Assembly: GCA_902493515.1 (NCBI GenBank)
Contig: CABUPE010000009.1
Span: forward strand, 1-64,000
Direction: 5' to 3'
Length of the DNA: 64,000 nucleotides
From: an uncultured Collinsella sp.
GTDB lineage: Bacteria > Actinomycetota > Coriobacteriia > Coriobacteriales > Coriobacteriaceae
Notes under the pieces: generated by a model
The model's database searches: none
What the model was told of the DNA's origin: nothing
The model's input: only the letters and a program-made list of their open reading frames with translations
Translations under genes and position numbers: made by a program
Part shown: one piece after another, positions 7,776 to 17,599 of the stretch
Position numbering within the stretch: the stretch's first letter is position 1
Layout: the number at the start of each line of letters is the position of its first letter

Positions 7776-10700
7776 CTAGGCCCGCGGTACGATCGGGCGG
7801 TTAACTTTGGCTAGCATATCAGAAGCGCACGAATCGAGCGCCCAGCTCCGGAAAGCCGAAAACTCCATGCGCGAGCGCAAGCCCTCCAAATAGCGAATTG
7901 ACCTGCTCAATTGCACGCGGCCGGGGTTTTCGGCCATCGCGATGCGACGAGTGTCGTCAAACCCCGAAACTCGACAGAAACCAAGCTCTTCGAAGATTCC
8001 CAGGCCGCTTTCCACCGAACGCTCGTCGACCGGCGTGCGAGCATCGATGGCAAGGCACATCTGCGCGATGTCGATATCGCTCGCGCTAAAGGAATCGTCC
8101 CCGGTTTTGCCGCGGTTGGAGCGCCACATGGTCTGCAGCGCGCGATAGAGCGTGACGAGCTCGTCGCGCTCGGGCGCATAGCAGTCGAGCAGGCGCTCGT
8201 TAATGCGGGCGTCGCGCGACGAATAGAGTAGATGGATCACGGCGGGCTGGCCATCGCGACCGGCGCGGCCGCTCATCTGGTTGAACTCGATGGCGCCAAA
8301 CGGCATGTGGTAGAGCACGACATGGCGGATATCGGGCAGGTTGACACCCTCGCCAAAGGCGGAGGTCGAGACGATGCAGCTGAGGCTGCCGTCTCGAAAC
8401 GCCTCCTCTACGCGATGGCGGTCGGTGCGCGTAAGGCCAGCGTTATAGAACGCGATACGGGTCGCACAGTCGGGAACGCGTTTGCGTAGTGTCTTGGCGA
8501 GCGCCACGGACTGGTCACGCGAATTGACGTAAATGACGGTCTTCTCCCCCGTCGCCACGATCGACACCAAACGGTTCTCGCGGCTCGCAAGGTCGCGGTC
8601 GTCCTCGAGCTGCAGGTTCTCGCGCACCGTCTCGTCGACCACCGTGCGAGTGATTGGCAACATGCGGGCAAGCTCGGCCACGACCGGAGCCGTCGCGGTG
8701 GCCGTCGCAGCCATAACGACCGGGTCGCCCAGGGCTTTGAGGATATCGAGCATGTCAAGATAGGCGCTACGGTCGCCGCCCTTGGCAAGGCCGGCGTGGT
8801 GCGCCTCATCGATAACGACAAAGCCGATGCGGCCCGAACGCGCGAAACGGTCACGGTGGATAGACAGGAACTCGGGCGTCGTGAGCACGATACCGGTGCG
8901 GCCCGAAGCTAGGCCGGCGAACACGTCATCGCGTGCGGCCTCCACGGTCTCGCCGGTCAGCACGCCAACGCCAATGCCAAGCGCTGCCATCGTCGACGAG
9001 AGGTGATAGGCCTGGTCGGCAACGAGCGCACGCAGCGGATAGACAAAGATGCTCGCACGCCCGCGAAGGACCGCCTCGCGCGCGGCATGCACATGGAAGA
9101 TGAGCGACTTGCCGCGCCCCGTTCCCATAACGGCCAGAACACTCTGGTGATCGGCCAGGGCATCGAGCGCCTCGACCTGCGCGCGGTGCGGCTGGTTCGA
9201 GCCGATAAAGCTATGGATAAGCGAGCGCGTCAGCTCGGTATAAGAAAGCTGGGCGAGCGTCTCGCGTTTACGCGACTCCAGGCGCAGGCCAGAATCCGCC
9301 GGTTGCACGCCGCGGCGAAGTTCACATGCCGGATCGTCGATATTGGACGCCGTAGTATCGCGCACCAAGACATCCTTGATCATGAGCTTGGGCTTCACAC
9401 GCCCCTGCCAATGCTCGGCAACGGCCTCGAACACCAAGTCGACAGCGCTATCGCAGTTGATGAGCTTATCGATTTGCGGCACGCGGAACATAATGGCCGG
9501 CACGCTCGCGGCGCCATCGGTCGCCACAAAGCGCATGTGCTCGCCGGTTTTGCCCACCACGGCGCGATCGCACATTGTCACGCCCTCGGCCGCCAACAGC
9601 GGCACCTTGTTGCCCTGGCCAAACGGCTCAAGACGGGAAATCTGCTCTATAGTCTCAATATTCAGCTCGGAAAGGTCGACCGTGGCGGCAACCTCGTCGA
9701 TGTCTTCAAAGTCCTCGGCGGGAATCTCCGATAGCACGACGGAAAGGCGACGACGGAATTCATCGAGCTTGGATGCCTCGATGGTCACACCCACCGCACC
9801 GGCATGTCCGCCGCGACGAATCAGCAGGTCGGAACAGCGCTCGACGGCGTCAAACAGGTTAACTTTGCCCACCGAGCGACCAGAGCCGCGCGCGATACCG
9901 TCCTCGATCGAGAACAGCAGCGCCGGCACGTGATAGCGGTTGGTCAGACGGCTTGCCACGATGCCCTTGACACCCTCGTGCCAGCCCTCGCCACCCACGA
10001 CAATCGCGCGTCCGCCGTCATAGGTCTCCTCGACCTTTGCCATGGCATCGCGCGTGAGCTCCGCCTCGATCTCACGGCGCTGGTGGTTGATTTCCTCGAG
10101 CTCAGCCGCCAGCGCGCTTGCTTCGATGGGATTGCGGGCAAGCAGCAGGTCGAGCGCCAGCTTGGGATCGGCCATGCGACCGGCAGCGTTTAAGCGGGGA
10201 ATGAGCGAGAATGACAGGCCATCCGCCGTAATGCTCGAAAGGTCCGCCTTGGCGAGCGCGGCAAGTGCGATGTAGCCGGGACGGGCCGTCACGCGCATCT
10301 GCTGGATGCCCTCGGCGACCAGTGCGCGGTTCTCGGGCGTGAGCGGCATCATGTCGGACACGGTGCCCAGCGCCGCGACCTCGATTAGCGAACGCCAATA
10401 CGACGGCTTGCCCAGGCGCTCACCCAGGACTTGCACCAGCTTGAGCGCCACACCAACACCGGCAAGCTCGCGCGAGGGGCCCTCGTCCTCGAGCTTGGGG
10501 TCGGTCAGGGGGACACCCTGCGGCACCTGGTCGGAGGGCTCGTGATGGTCCGTGACCACCAAATCGATCCCCAGGCTCTCCAGATAGGAAACCTCTTCCT
10601 TGGCGGCAATGCCGTTATCGACGGTCACGATCAGCTGGGGGCGAGCGAGCTCGTTAACGCGGTCGAGCGCCGCGCGCGAAAGACCGTAGCCCTCGTCAAA

Positions 10701-11063
10701 GCGATGCGGAATAAACGGCGTGACATCGGCGCCAAACGTGTGCAGCGCCTCGGTCAACAGGCAAGTCGACGTAATACCGTCAACGTCAAAATCGCCAAAG
10801 ACTGCAATGTGCTCGTGGTTGCGAATAGCACGCTCGACGCGGTCGGCAACGACTGACATGCCCGGGATAATGAGTGGGTCGGCCCAGTCGCGATCGAGCG
10901 AAGGCGTCAAAAACAATTGGCCCTCTTTGATGGAGCCAATGCCGTGCGCGACCATAATGCGCGCCACCAGCCCGGGAATGCCCAGACCAGCCGAAAGCTC
11001 CTTTTCGAGCTCGGGGTTTTGCTGAGCGACCGCCCAGCGATGCGTCGTCTTAAGCGATGACAT
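7776..11063 (-). CDS. recJ: RecJ single-strand exonuclease fused to a RecQ-like helicase
   Basis: About 1095 residues, far longer than ordinary RecJ (550-800). Residues 1-560 are RecJ: DHH-family motifs DFDVDG (91-96) and TDHHEP (171-176), the DHHA1 motif RRGGHAGAVG near 430, then an OB-like domain. From about 610 a superfamily 2 helicase follows: Walker A MGTGRGKS (about 649), DEAH (about 752), ATATAT, and motif VI QMSGRAGRDGQ (about 933). The C-terminal 130 residues are unassigned. A nuclease and helicase on one chain suggests coupled unwinding and 5'-3' resection in repair. The ATG at 11063 is favoured; a GTG at 11108 would add 15 residues. Confidence 0.9.
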   Translation of the reverse strand: MSSLKTTHRWAVAQQNPELEKELSAGLGIPGLVARIMVAHGIGSIKEGQLFLTPSLDRDWADPLIIPGMSVVADRVERAIRNHEHIAVFGDFDVDGITSTCLLTEALHTFGADVTPFIPHRFDEGYGLSRAALDRVNELARPQLIVTVDNGIAAKEEVSYLESLGIDLVVTDHHEPSDQVPQGVPLTDPKLEDEGPSRELAGVGVALKLVQVLGERLGKPSYWRSLIEVAALGTVSDMMPLTPENRALVAEGIQQMRVTARPGYIALAALAKADLSSITADGLSFSLIPRLNAAGRMADPKLALDLLLARNPIEASALAAELEEINHQRREIEAELTRDAMAKVEETYDGGRAIVVGGEGWHEGVKGIVASRLTNRYHVPALLFSIEDGIARGSGRSVGKVNLFDAVERCSDLLIRRGGHAGAVGVTIEASKLDEFRRRLSVVLSEIPAEDFEDIDEVAATVDLSELNIETIEQISRLEPFGQGNKVPLLAAEGVTMCDRAVVGKTGEHMRFVATDGAASVPAIMFRVPQIDKLINCDSAVDLVFEAVAEHWQGRVKPKLMIKDVLVRDTTASNIDDPACELRRGVQPADSGLRLESRKRETLAQLSYTELTRSLIHSFIGSNQPHRAQVEALDALADHQSVLAVMGTGRGKSLIFHVHAAREAVLRGRASIFVYPLRALVADQAYHLSSTMAALGIGVGVLTGETVEAARDDVFAGLASGRTGIVLTTPEFLSIHRDRFARSGRIGFVVIDEAHHAGLAKGGDRSAYLDMLDILKALGDPVVMAATATATAPVVAELARMLPITRTVVDETVRENLQLEDDRDLASRENRLVSIVATGEKTVIYVNSRDQSVALAKTLRKRVPDCATRIAFYNAGLTRTDRHRVEEAFRDGSLSCIVSTSAFGEGVNLPDIRHVVLYHMPFGAIEFNQMSGRAGRDGQPAVIHLLYSSRDARINERLLDCYAPERDELVTLYRALQTMWRSNRGKTGDDSFSASDIDIAQMCLAIDARTPVDERSVESGLGIFEELGFCRVSGFDDTRRIAMAENPGRVQLSRSIRYLEGLRSRMEFSAFRSWALDSCASDMLAKVNRPIVPRA

Positions 11064-11337
11064 AGGCACCCACCCCTGATAGGGGCAGGTCGCCGCGATA
11101 CCTCTCACGGTTCATAGCGATGAGTCCTCTGTGTATACCCGCTTCGGCAGGCAGATCTGTTGAACGGATTTATTATACCGTGCAGCGCGGACGCAAAACG
11201 CCGCGGTGCGCCGCGGTTTCGGCAAACGATGGCGGTAATGCCCTCGAAATAATCGAGCGTTTCAGCCGCACGGACGCATACGAGCGTCTAGCATATCCAT
11301 ACAAACGAGTTCGCGGATAAAGGGAGTCACGGGACAT

Positions 11338-12336
11338 ATGAAGCAATGGGCTGGACTGGGAAAGTTCCTCGCGGGGCATATGCAGATCATCGTTCCGATT
11401 TGCGTGGCGCTCGGCGTGCTCTTTCCCCAGCAGATTGGCGTGCTCAAGCCCATTGTTCCCGCCCTCTTCGCCTTTATGACGTTTCAGGGTGCGCTCAGCA
11501 ACACCTTTCACCAGGTAGCCGAGGTGTTCCACCGTCCGCTACACCTGATTCTGGCGTTGCTGGTCTCGGCAGTGCTTATTCCCATCGCGGCGTATGCCAT
11601 GGGGTCACTCTTCTTTGGCTCCAACCCCAACCTTGTCTGCGGCATCGTGCTCGAGTACAGCGTGCCCGTGGCCGTCACCGCTTTTATGTGGATCAGCATG
11701 TTCGGCGGCAACGGCCCGCTCGCGCTCACCATCATCCTGACGTCCTCGGTTATCTCCCCTGTGACGATTCCGCTCACGCTTAAGCTCCTGCTGGGTGCCA
11801 CCGTCTCGATCGATGTGCCGAGCATGATGCAAGACATGGCCTTTATGATCGCCATCCCCGCCGTGCTCGGCATCGTGATCAACGAGCTCACGCGTGGATG
11901 GGGACACGAGAAGCTCTCCCCCGCGCTCTCGCCCGCCTGCAAATTCATGATGATGGGCGTTATCGCCTCCAACTCCACCGCCATGAGCGAGTACGTGCTG
12001 CACATGAACGCGGTGCGCCTGGAAGTCGCCCTCTTTATTTTGACCTTCGCCATCAGCGGCTTTGTCGTCGGTTTTCTGGTCGCCCGTGCGCTCCATCTGC
12101 CATATAGCGAGACGACTACCGTGTGCTTTACCTGCGGCATGCGTAACATCTCTTCGGGCGCCGTCATCGCCACGCAATACTTTCCGGGCGAAGTTGTGTT
12201 TCCCGTCATGTGTGGAACGTTGTTTCAGCAGGTGCTCGCCTCGCTTATCGGGCATCTCTTTGAGCGTCTGACCGGCGAGGAGCGCGCCGCCCAGCGCAAG
12301 CGTGTCGAGGCCGGCCGCAACGCCATGGGACGCTAG
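11338..12336 (+). CDS. BASS-family transporter (bile acid:sodium symporter-like)
   Basis: 332 residues with nine to ten hydrophobic helices. The fold and phrases such as FMTFQGALSNTF, NPNLVCGIVLEYSVPVAVTAF and TTVCFTCGMRNISSGAVIA match the bile acid/sodium symporter superfamily, which imports organic anions with sodium. Actual substrates vary widely (bile acids, pantothenate, pyruvate, arsenite relatives), so none is assigned. It is alone, divergent from recJ; the 274-base region between them must hold both promoters. The start follows AAGGGAG. Confidence 0.82.
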   Translation: MKQWAGLGKFLAGHMQIIVPICVALGVLFPQQIGVLKPIVPALFAFMTFQGALSNTFHQVAEVFHRPLHLILALLVSAVLIPIAAYAMGSLFFGSNPNLVCGIVLEYSVPVAVTAFMWISMFGGNGPLALTIILTSSVISPVTIPLTLKLLLGATVSIDVPSMMQDMAFMIAIPAVLGIVINELTRGWGHEKLSPALSPACKFMMMGVIASNSTAMSEYVLHMNAVRLEVALFILTFAISGFVVGFLVARALHLPYSETTTVCFTCGMRNISSGAVIATQYFPGEVVFPVMCGTLFQQVLASLIGHLFERLTGEERAAQRKRVEAGRNAMGR

Positions 12337-12363
12337 ACTGCCCGCAGTGTGCGGGCGCTCACT

Positions 12364-13164
12364 TTACGATGTGAGCGCCCCCAGATGTGCGCGGAGTCGC
12401 TCTGCATCGACATCGAGCGTGGTCTCAGCATTGACCTGAGCCAGCCGATACCCGACAAAGTAGGGCGAAACCACCCAACGCGGCAGCGCCTTGGCAATGG
12501 TCCGACCGCCCAGGTGATAGAAGAACAGGTTGTACGACTCTGCGCGACCACCGTGGTGCTCGTTCAGGATATAGCGCAGAGCCACCTGGATCGCATCGGC
12601 GAAGAGATCCGCCTCGGCTTGGTCTCTCGTGTCATCGCTGGCAGCGATTCCCTGCGGGGCTGAAACGTTGACCTCAAAGAACCCCATGATGGGTTCGGTT
12701 GAGATGTTGACCGAAATCCTCCCCTGTTGCCAGACATTGATGCCCTCGAAATTGGCAGAAGTCAGCGAAGTGTAGCCGTCTTCCTGCTCCAAACCCACAA
12801 TCTGCATGTGCGGATGAACGAGACTACCGCCCGAGAGCGGACCCTTGTTCTTGTACATGAGCACGCTTCGATACTGCTGTGAATCGATCATCTGCTGCCA
12901 GCAACCCAGGGCAAACCGCATCACATGGTGGAGTTCATCCGGCTCATAGGTCACCAGGTCGGCATCGTGATCGGCCGACTCGATCAGCACGGTTTGACGG
13001 GTGGCGCGCAGGGTCTTGAACTTATTCTCGAGCCAAATGCAATCGCCATCACGGCGAATGATGTCGGTGAGCCCTTCTGCATCGCAAAAGGGGCACGCGG
13101 TGCCGGGACGACGGTTGTCGTCGGGCTTACCGTTCGCCTGCTGAACGTCAAATACCAGCGCCAC
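12364..13164 (-). CDS. DUF4931 / HIT-like nucleotidyl-transferase family protein
   Basis: 266 residues. A likely zinc pair CPFC lies near the N-terminus and a histidine-triad-like motif GGSLVHPHMQIVG lies mid-protein, as in the GalT branch of the HIT superfamily. That suggests transfer or hydrolysis of a nucleotide phosphate, substrate unknown. It starts with GTG, with GGAGG 8 bases upstream inside the end of cutC; only 3 bases separate the two genes, so they form an operon. Confidence 0.75.
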   Translation of the reverse strand: MALVFDVQQANGKPDDNRRPGTACPFCDAEGLTDIIRRDGDCIWLENKFKTLRATRQTVLIESADHDADLVTYEPDELHHVMRFALGCWQQMIDSQQYRSVLMYKNKGPLSGGSLVHPHMQIVGLEQEDGYTSLTSANFEGINVWQQGRISVNISTEPIMGFFEVNVSAPQGIAASDDTRDQAEADLFADAIQVALRYILNEHHGGRAESYNLFFYHLGGRTIAKALPRWVVSPYFVGYRLAQVNAETTLDVDAERLRAHLGALTS

Positions 13165-13167
13165 GGG

Positions 13168-13845
13168 TTATACCTCCAGCGGCACGATCTTGGTGCCATG
13201 GAGCTCGGAGACGCCCAGTGCCGCCGCCACGGTATCGCGGTTGGCCGTGGAAATGCCGCCGCCGGGAAGGATGGTCAAGCGGTCGCCCGCATACTCGATC
13301 AAGCGGGCCAGGTTTTCGAAGTTGTCCTCGATCGGCGTACCGGCAGCGCCACCATGCGTCAGGATGCGTGTGATGCCGCAGTCGGCGAGTGTGTCAATCG
13401 CGTCGAGCTGAGCCTCGGGCGAGAGCTGGTCAAACGCCATGTGGAAGGTGATGTCGATGGGCTCACGCTTGCATTCCTCGGTCGCGCAGCCCGCGGCCAT
13501 CACGAGGGCGCCCAACGTAAGCTCGTCGAGCGCCCATCCGCCAGCGCAGGGCTTGCAGCAGCCAAAGACCAAGCCGTCAACGCCGGCGCTTACGGCAAGG
13601 CCCAGGTCCATCTCCATCATGCGCAGCTCGTCTTGGTTGTAATGAAAGTCACCGCCACGCGGGCGAATCATGCACATCACTCGCGCGTCATGCTCGTGAG
13701 CATAGCTGACTGTAGCGCTGATAACGCCGGCAGAAGGCGTGGTGCCACCAACGGCAAGGTTGTCGCACAGCTCGATGCGCTTTGCACCGGCATCGATAGC
13801 TGCCGGCACCCGCTCAAAGTTCTCGGCACAAAACTCATACAGCAT
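13168..13845 (-). CDS. cutC: CutC family protein
   Basis: 225 residues, TIM-barrel CutC family: YEFCAENFERVPAAIDAGAKRIELCDNLAVGGTTPSAG, MIRPRGGDFHYNQDEL and LTHGGAAGTPIEDNF are family signatures. CutC was named for copper tolerance in Escherichia coli, but its biochemical role is unsettled. It leads a two-gene operon with the HIT-like protein. No copper regulator is nearby. Confidence 0.9.
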   Translation of the reverse strand: MLYEFCAENFERVPAAIDAGAKRIELCDNLAVGGTTPSAGVISATVSYAHEHDARVMCMIRPRGGDFHYNQDELRMMEMDLGLAVSAGVDGLVFGCCKPCAGGWALDELTLGALVMAAGCATEECKREPIDITFHMAFDQLSPEAQLDAIDTLADCGITRILTHGGAAGTPIEDNFENLARLIEYAGDRLTILPGGGISTANRDTVAAALGVSELHGTKIVPLEV

Positions 13846-13903
13846 AGATAGACCCCAAAGACAGCAGATGTTTTCCGACGGGCATTGTCACACATCCCCA
13901 TGA

Positions 13904-13970
13904 AGTTGCGGTGGAATAGGGACTCTTTTGGCCTCTGGAGCCCGTATTCAGTCCCTATTTCACCGCAACT
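13904..13970. repeat. 67-bp dispersed palindrome with GGGACT arms
   Basis: Arms of 21 bp, beginning AGTTGCGGTG on the left and ending CACCGCAACT on the right, match with a single mismatch. They contain AATAGGGACT and enclose a 25-base centre. It sits next to, but is separate from, the livF terminator. It has the look of a REP or MITE-type intergenic element. Confidence 0.7.
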
Positions 13971-13971
13971 A

Positions 13972-14008
13972 AAAAGGGGCGCTGACTGAGATAGTCAGCG
14001 CCCCTTTT
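13972..14008 (-). terminator. Terminator of the liv operon
   Basis: A perfect 16-bp stem, AAAAGGGGCGCTGACT with its complement, and a 5-base loop. U runs occur on both strands, so it can work in both directions. It is 10 bases past the livF stop codon. Confidence 0.9.
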
Positions 14009-14018
14009 GTTAGGTTGG

Positions 14019-14732
14019 TTAGCCTCCGAGGTAGGCTTTGCGGACGTTATCGTCGTGCAGGAGCTCTTGGCCGGTACCGGTCATGGTGATCTTGCCGGTC
14101 TCGAGCACGTAGCCGCGCGTAGCAATCGAAAGCGCCATCTGCGCGTTCTGCTCGACCAAGAGCACCGTGGTACCGGCCTTGTGCAGGTCCTCGACGATCT
14201 GGAAGATCTGCTCAATCAGAATCGGCGCCAGACCCATGGAAGGCTCATCGAGCATGAGCAGCTTGGGGTTGCTCATAAGGGCGCGCCCCATAACGAGCAT
14301 CTGCTGTTCGCCGCCCGAAAGGGTGCCGGCGACCTGGCGACGGCGCTCCTTAAGGCGCGGGAACTGCTCGTAGACGCGCTCAAGGCCCGGAGCCACCGTG
14401 GACTTGGGCTGCGTGTAGGCGCCCATCTCCAGGTTCTCCTCGACCGTCATCTGCAAAAAGGCGCGACGGCCCTCGGGAACCTGGGCCAGGCCCTTGCCCA
14501 CCAGTTTATCGGCAGGCGTATGGGTAATGTCCTCGCCCATAAACTTGATGGAGCCGGTCTTGGAACGCAGCAGGCCCGAGATGGTTTTAAGCGTCGTGGA
14601 CTTACCGGCGCCGTTCGCACCGATCAGGGCCACGATCTCGCCCTCGTTGACGTTAAAGGAGATGTCCTTGATGGCGTGGATAGCGCCGTACCAGACGTTG
14701 ATGTTGTAGACGGAAAGCATCGGCTCTGCCAT
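14019..14732 (-). CDS. livF: Branched-chain amino-acid ABC transporter ATPase LivF
   Basis: 237 residues with Walker A GANGAGKS, signature LSGGEQQ, Walker B LLMLDEPS and a switch histidine region VEQNAQ. The LivF-specific tract MAEPMLSVYNINVWYGAIHAIKDIS is clear. With LivG it powers uptake of leucine, isoleucine and valine, or related substrates. It is the last gene of livKHMGF; its ATG overlaps the livG stop codon (TAAATG). Confidence 0.95.
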   Translation of the reverse strand: MAEPMLSVYNINVWYGAIHAIKDISFNVNEGEIVALIGANGAGKSTTLKTISGLLRSKTGSIKFMGEDITHTPADKLVGKGLAQVPEGRRAFLQMTVEENLEMGAYTQPKSTVAPGLERVYEQFPRLKERRRQVAGTLSGGEQQMLVMGRALMSNPKLLMLDEPSMGLAPILIEQIFQIVEDLHKAGTTVLLVEQNAQMALSIATRGYVLETGKITMTGTGQELLHDDNVRKAYLGG

Positions 14733-15593
14733 TTAGTTCTCCCCCTTATCCTGCTTGCCCAGATATGCCTCGATAACGGCGTCGTTGTTCTGGATTTCCT
14801 CTGCCGTGCCCTTGGCGATGACCTTACCAAAGTTGAGCACGCAGATGCCCTCGCAGATGTTCATAACGAGCGACATGTCGTGCTCGATAAGCATGATGGC
14901 GATGCCGAAGGTGTCGCGGATCTTGACGATGTTCTCCATGAGCTCCGCGGTCTCGGACGGGTTCATGCCGGCGGCAGGCTCGTCGAGCAGCAGCAGTTTG
15001 GGGTTGGTGGCAAGCGCGCGGACGATCTCCAGACGACGCTGGGCGCCGTAAGGCAGCGAGCCGGCCTGCTCGTTTGCCAGGTGCTCCATATCAAAGATGG
15101 ACAGCAGCTCCATGGCGCGCTCGTGGGCAGCCTTCTCGTGCTTCCAGTACGTCGGCAGACGCAGCACGCCCTCAAAACCAGAGTAGCGCTCCTGGTTGTG
15201 CAGGCCGACCTTAACGTTGTCCTCCACCGTCATGGTGTTGAACAGGCGAATGTTCTGGAACGTACGGGCGATACCCATACGGTTGACCTGGTAGACGGAC
15301 TTGCCCGAGGTGTCCTCGCCGTCGAGCAGGATAGTACCGTGCGTGGGCTGGTACACCTTGGTGAGCAGGTTGAAGACCGTGGTCTTACCGGCACCGTTGG
15401 GACCGATCAGACCGGCGATCTCGGTCTTACCGATGGTCAGGCTAAAGTCGTCGACTGCCTTAAGGCCGCCAAATTCAATGCCCAAGTGGATGCACTCGAG
15501 CGCCGGGCGCTGGCCCAGGTCGCGGTCGGGAACGATGGCGCCAGAAGGATACGGGACCATCTTGCCCTTGTTGAACTCAAACTTACTGGGCAT
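14733..15593 (-). CDS. livG: Branched-chain amino-acid ABC transporter ATPase LivG
   Basis: 286 residues; Walker A GPNGAGKT, signature LPYGAQRRLEI, Walker B LLLLDEPAAGMNP and the LivG C-terminus NFGKVIAKGTAEEIQ. AGGAGG precedes the ATG at 15593 by 9 bases, so the open frame extending to 15620 is not used. The start overlaps the end of livM by 11 bases, suggesting translational coupling. Confidence 0.95.
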   Translation of the reverse strand: MPSKFEFNKGKMVPYPSGAIVPDRDLGQRPALECIHLGIEFGGLKAVDDFSLTIGKTEIAGLIGPNGAGKTTVFNLLTKVYQPTHGTILLDGEDTSGKSVYQVNRMGIARTFQNIRLFNTMTVEDNVKVGLHNQERYSGFEGVLRLPTYWKHEKAAHERAMELLSIFDMEHLANEQAGSLPYGAQRRLEIVRALATNPKLLLLDEPAAGMNPSETAELMENIVKIRDTFGIAIMLIEHDMSLVMNICEGICVLNFGKVIAKGTAEEIQNNDAVIEAYLGKQDKGEN

Positions 15594-16671
15594 CGGCTGC
15601 CACCTCCTTCTTGGGAGCAAAGCGATCCTTAATGCGTGCGAAGAACGCCTTGAGCTGCGGGTTGTTGGTAAAGATCATGACCAGGATCAGCACGATGGCG
15701 TAGATGAGCATGCGGTAGTCCGAGAACTGACGGAGCAGCTCGGGAAGCACCGTGAGCAACGCCGCCGCGATGACGGAGCCGCGCATATTGCCCAGACCAC
15801 CCAGGACCACGAACACCAGGATGAGGATGGACGTGTTGAAGTCGAACTTGGTGGCGGAGAGCTGCGAGAAGTTACCGCCGAAGAGGGCTCCGGCAGCACC
15901 GGCGAGAGCGGCGGAAACCACGAAGGCGATCATGCGGTACTGGGTGACGGAGATACCCACGGACTCGGCAGCGATCTTGTTGTCGCGCACGGCCATAATG
16001 GCACGGCCGGTACGGCTGCGAACCAGGTTGAGTACAATCACGAGCGCGACCATGACCAGGATGGCGCCGGCAAGGAAAGTCGAATAGGTCGACACGCCCG
16101 ATGCGCCCTGCGCGCCCTTGATGATGGCGGTGCCGTCCTCGAGCAGGTGCAGGTCGTCGATCGTGGAGTTACCCGTGATGTTAAAGATCACATGCAGGCC
16201 GCGGGAGTCGACGCCCACGATAAGGCAGGTGACGACCTCTTTGATGATCTCGCCAAAAGCCAGGGTCACGATGGCCAGATAGTCGCCGCTCAGGCGCAGG
16301 ACCGGGATGCCGATCAAGAAGCCCAGGATGGCGGCAGCGATGGCGCCGACCACGATACTGATGATAAGGCGCACCGGATCGGAGGGAACGGCGCTCTCGA
16401 GGGCGACCGCGGTAACGATGCCCGTATAGGCGCCGACGCTCATAAAGCCCGCGTGGCCCAGCGACAAGTCGCCCGCGATGCCGACGACGAGGTTAAGGGA
16501 GATGGCCATGACGATATAGGCCGTGATGGGAACCAGCTGACCGGCGATCATGCGCGGAATCATATGGTTGGACTGCATAAAGAACACGATGGCGAAGGCC
16601 ACGATGCACATGGCGTACGTGACAAAGTCGTGACGCGTCTGTTTGTCTTTAAGAAACTTCATAACGCTCAC
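15583..16671 (-). CDS. livM: Branched-chain amino-acid ABC transporter permease LivM
   Basis: 362 residues with about ten membrane helices and the LivM core (LNLVVGIAGDLSLGHAGFMSVGAYTG, GLHVIFNITGN, GTLFGGNFSQLSATKF-like region, FVVLGGLGNMRGSVIAA). It forms the membrane channel with LivH. A GTG at 16671 and an ATG three codons later are both possible starts. It begins directly after the livH stop codon. Confidence 0.94.
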   Translation of the reverse strand: MSVMKFLKDKQTRHDFVTYAMCIVAFAIVFFMQSNHMIPRMIAGQLVPITAYIVMAISLNLVVGIAGDLSLGHAGFMSVGAYTGIVTAVALESAVPSDPVRLIISIVVGAIAAAILGFLIGIPVLRLSGDYLAIVTLAFGEIIKEVVTCLIVGVDSRGLHVIFNITGNSTIDDLHLLEDGTAIIKGAQGASGVSTYSTFLAGAILVMVALVIVLNLVRSRTGRAIMAVRDNKIAAESVGISVTQYRMIAFVVSAALAGAAGALFGGNFSQLSATKFDFNTSILILVFVVLGGLGNMRGSVIAAALLTVLPELLRQFSDYRMLIYAIVLILVMIFTNNPQLKAFFARIKDRFAPKKEVAADAQ

Positions 16672-17553
16672 CTACACCTTCTCGGGGACGTACTTGCCCA
16701 AGAGGCCGGCAGGCTTGACGAGCAGGACGATGATCAGAACGCCAAAGACGATGGAGTTGGCAAGGCTCGTGGAAATGTATGCCTGCGCCATCGCTTCGAT
16801 GATGCCGATGAGAATGCCACCGACAAAGGCGCCGGGGATGGAGCCGATACCGCCGAAGACGGCGGCGTCGAAGGCCTTGATGCCAGGCATGGCGCCCGTG
16901 GTGGGCTGCAGGACCGGCGAGTAGGAGCACAGGAGCACACCGGCGATGGCGGCAAGGGCAGAGCCGATGGCAAACGTCATCGAGATGGTGCGGTTGACGT
17001 TGATGCCCATGAGCTGAGCGGCGGCTTTGTCCTCGGACACGGCGCGCATGGCTTTGCCCATCTTGGTCTTACCTGTAAAGAACATCAGGCCGGCCATGAT
17101 AACCAGGCAGGCGACGATGGTGACGAGCGAAACGGCGCTTACATTGAACTTGGCCAAGAACTCCGGCACCTGGAAGGTGACGAGCGAAGTGAAGTTCTTG
17201 GGCGTGGCGCCCCACAGAAGCTGCGCGGCGTTCTGCAGGAAGTAAGACACGCCGATGGCTGTGATCAGAACGGCCAGCGGGCCCGCCTGGCGCAGCGGCT
17301 TATAGGCCAAACCCTCAATGAGAACACCGAGAACCGTGCAGACCACACAAGAGAGAACTACAGATGCCCAGCCTGGGAGGCCGAGATACGACGTGGCGCA
17401 GAACGAGACATAGGCACCGACCATGATGACGTCGCCGTGAGCGAAGTTGAGCATCTTGGCGATACCGTAGACCATGGTGTAGCCCAACGCGATGATGGCG
17501 TAGACGCTGCCCATGGACAGGCCGTTGACCAGGTATTGGATAAAGACCGTCAT
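16672..17553 (-). CDS. livH: Branched-chain amino-acid ABC transporter permease LivH
   Basis: 293 residues, beginning MTVFIQYLVNGLSMGSVYAIIALGY, a LivH signature. The conserved loop AFDAAVFGGIGSIPGAFVGG is present. GGGGG lies 9 bases before the ATG at 17553; a longer frame to 17646 has no such site. A short palindrome and the livK hairpin sit between livK and livH, so read-through or partial termination may set the binding-protein to permease ratio. Confidence 0.94.
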   Translation of the reverse strand: MTVFIQYLVNGLSMGSVYAIIALGYTMVYGIAKMLNFAHGDVIMVGAYVSFCATSYLGLPGWASVVLSCVVCTVLGVLIEGLAYKPLRQAGPLAVLITAIGVSYFLQNAAQLLWGATPKNFTSLVTFQVPEFLAKFNVSAVSLVTIVACLVIMAGLMFFTGKTKMGKAMRAVSEDKAAAQLMGINVNRTISMTFAIGSALAAIAGVLLCSYSPVLQPTTGAMPGIKAFDAAVFGGIGSIPGAFVGGILIGIIEAMAQAYISTSLANSIVFGVLIIVLLVKPAGLLGKYVPEKV

Positions 17554-17599
17554 GTTCCACATCCCCCTTTCGAATAGGTTTCCAGTTAATGTATGAAAC

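Noticed and set aside
14007..17577. Long plus-strand frames of 541 and 758 codons opposite the liv operon
   Set aside because: They run antisense to livF, livG, livM and livH, are rich in His, Asp and Gly as antisense frames of GC-rich genes are, and match no family.
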